Assembly (NCBI GenBank): GCA_047619485.1 | Contig: JBLHKE010000459.1 | Coordinates: forward strand, 1-6,457 | Length of the DNA stretch: 6,457 nt | Direction of reading: 5' to 3' | Origin: JBLHKE01 sp047619485 | Lineage (GTDB): Bacteria > Verrucomicrobiota > Verrucomicrobiia > Verrucomicrobiales > DEV007 | Shown here: positions 6,222 through 6,457 of the stretch, piece by piece | Position numbering within the stretch: position 1 is the first letter of the stretch | Layout of the letters: each line of letters opens with the position of its first letter | The notes under the pieces: generated by a model | What the model was told of the DNA's origin: nothing | The model's database searches: none | What the model saw: the letters and a program-made list of their open reading frames with translations, nothing else | Made by a program: the position numbers and the translations under genes

Positions 6222-6457
6222 ATGGCCGACCAAGCGCCATATCCGATGTTGATCGCCCGACTACACGAAGCCAACTGCGCCGACCGGGTCGCCCTGACCC
6301 GGTATATTTGTGAGCTCGTGCTGGAGGATTACCCAGACAATGTTACGACGCTCGTCGTCTACGCGATCAATCTCAACGCCCTGTCACTATATGCCGAATC
6401 TGAAGCAACCCTGGATCGTGCAGAACCACTGACGTCTAATAAGATGCTCCCAAAAAT
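6222..6457 (+). CDS. Probable TPR-type protein, N-terminal fragment (3' end outside window)
   Basis: An ATG at 6222-6224 directly follows the TGA (6219-6221) of the large upstream gene and opens 78 codons, plus two bases, without a stop to the window edge. The product begins MADQAPYPMLIARLHEANC. It is predicted to be helical: CELVLEDYPDNVTTLVVYAINLNALSLYAESEATLDRAEPL (about 30-70) has the spacing of small and aromatic residues seen in tetratricopeptide repeats (D-YPDN turn, then A-N-L-L-YAES-ATLDRA). TPRs mediate protein-protein contacts. No signal peptide is visible, so this part is probably cytoplasmic. The TGAATG junction with zero spacing and no Shine-Dalgarno sequence suggests translation coupled to the upstream gene, in the same operon. 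With only 78 residues the TPR call is tentative; another helical-repeat protein is possible. Confidence 0.6.
   Translation, partial: MADQAPYPMLIARLHEANCADRVALTRYICELVLEDYPDNVTTLVVYAINLNALSLYAESEATLDRAEPLTSNKMLPK

Overview
The window looks like chromosomal DNA from a member of the Planctomycetota-Verrucomicrobiota group, most probably a verrucomicrobium. The main evidence is the large exported DUF1549-LamG-DUF1553 protein, an architecture largely confined to these phyla, together with an exported PQQ-like beta-propeller protein whose N-terminus (DWPQW-G-DREG) is of the type common there. The coding DNA is GC-rich, and none of the five gene starts has a recognisable Shine-Dalgarno sequence. The phylum call is an inference from protein families, not a database match.

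Layout. The left end (1-514, minus strand) holds the N-terminal 171 codons of a spermidine-synthase-like class I methyltransferase-fold protein, which runs off the window. An 80-bp divergent intergenic region follows. Everything else lies on the plus strand. First is a small secreted SGNH/sialate O-acetylesterase-like hydrolase (595-1377). After 58 bp comes a secreted PQQ-like beta-propeller protein (1436-2770). Next is an 817-bp stretch without an intact gene. It contains a short AT-rich hairpin just after the propeller gene, then what reads as the decayed remains of a LamG (concanavalin A-like) protein gene, with coding-like sequence in two frames broken by stop codons (about 2818-3460). Then comes the 877-residue DUF1549-LamG-DUF1553 protein (3588-6221). 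Its stop codon directly abuts the start of a probable TPR-type protein (6222 to the window end, partial).

How the genes may work together. Three consecutive intact genes encode proteins with clear signal peptides: a carbohydrate-esterase-like hydrolase, a propeller protein, and a CxxCH-containing PSD1-type protein with a lectin-like head. This fits extracytoplasmic handling of acetylated glycans, but no glycoside hydrolase, sulfatase, transporter or regulator is present in the window to fix a substrate. The DUF1501 protein that often accompanies DUF1549/DUF1553 genes is not seen downstream; a TPR-like gene occupies that place. I found no tRNA, rRNA, CRISPR array, insertion sequence or phage gene. 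The most distinctive features are the LamG domain placed between two predicted coiled-coil arms in the large protein, and the LamG pseudogene just upstream of it. I see no convincing sign of a wholly new system.
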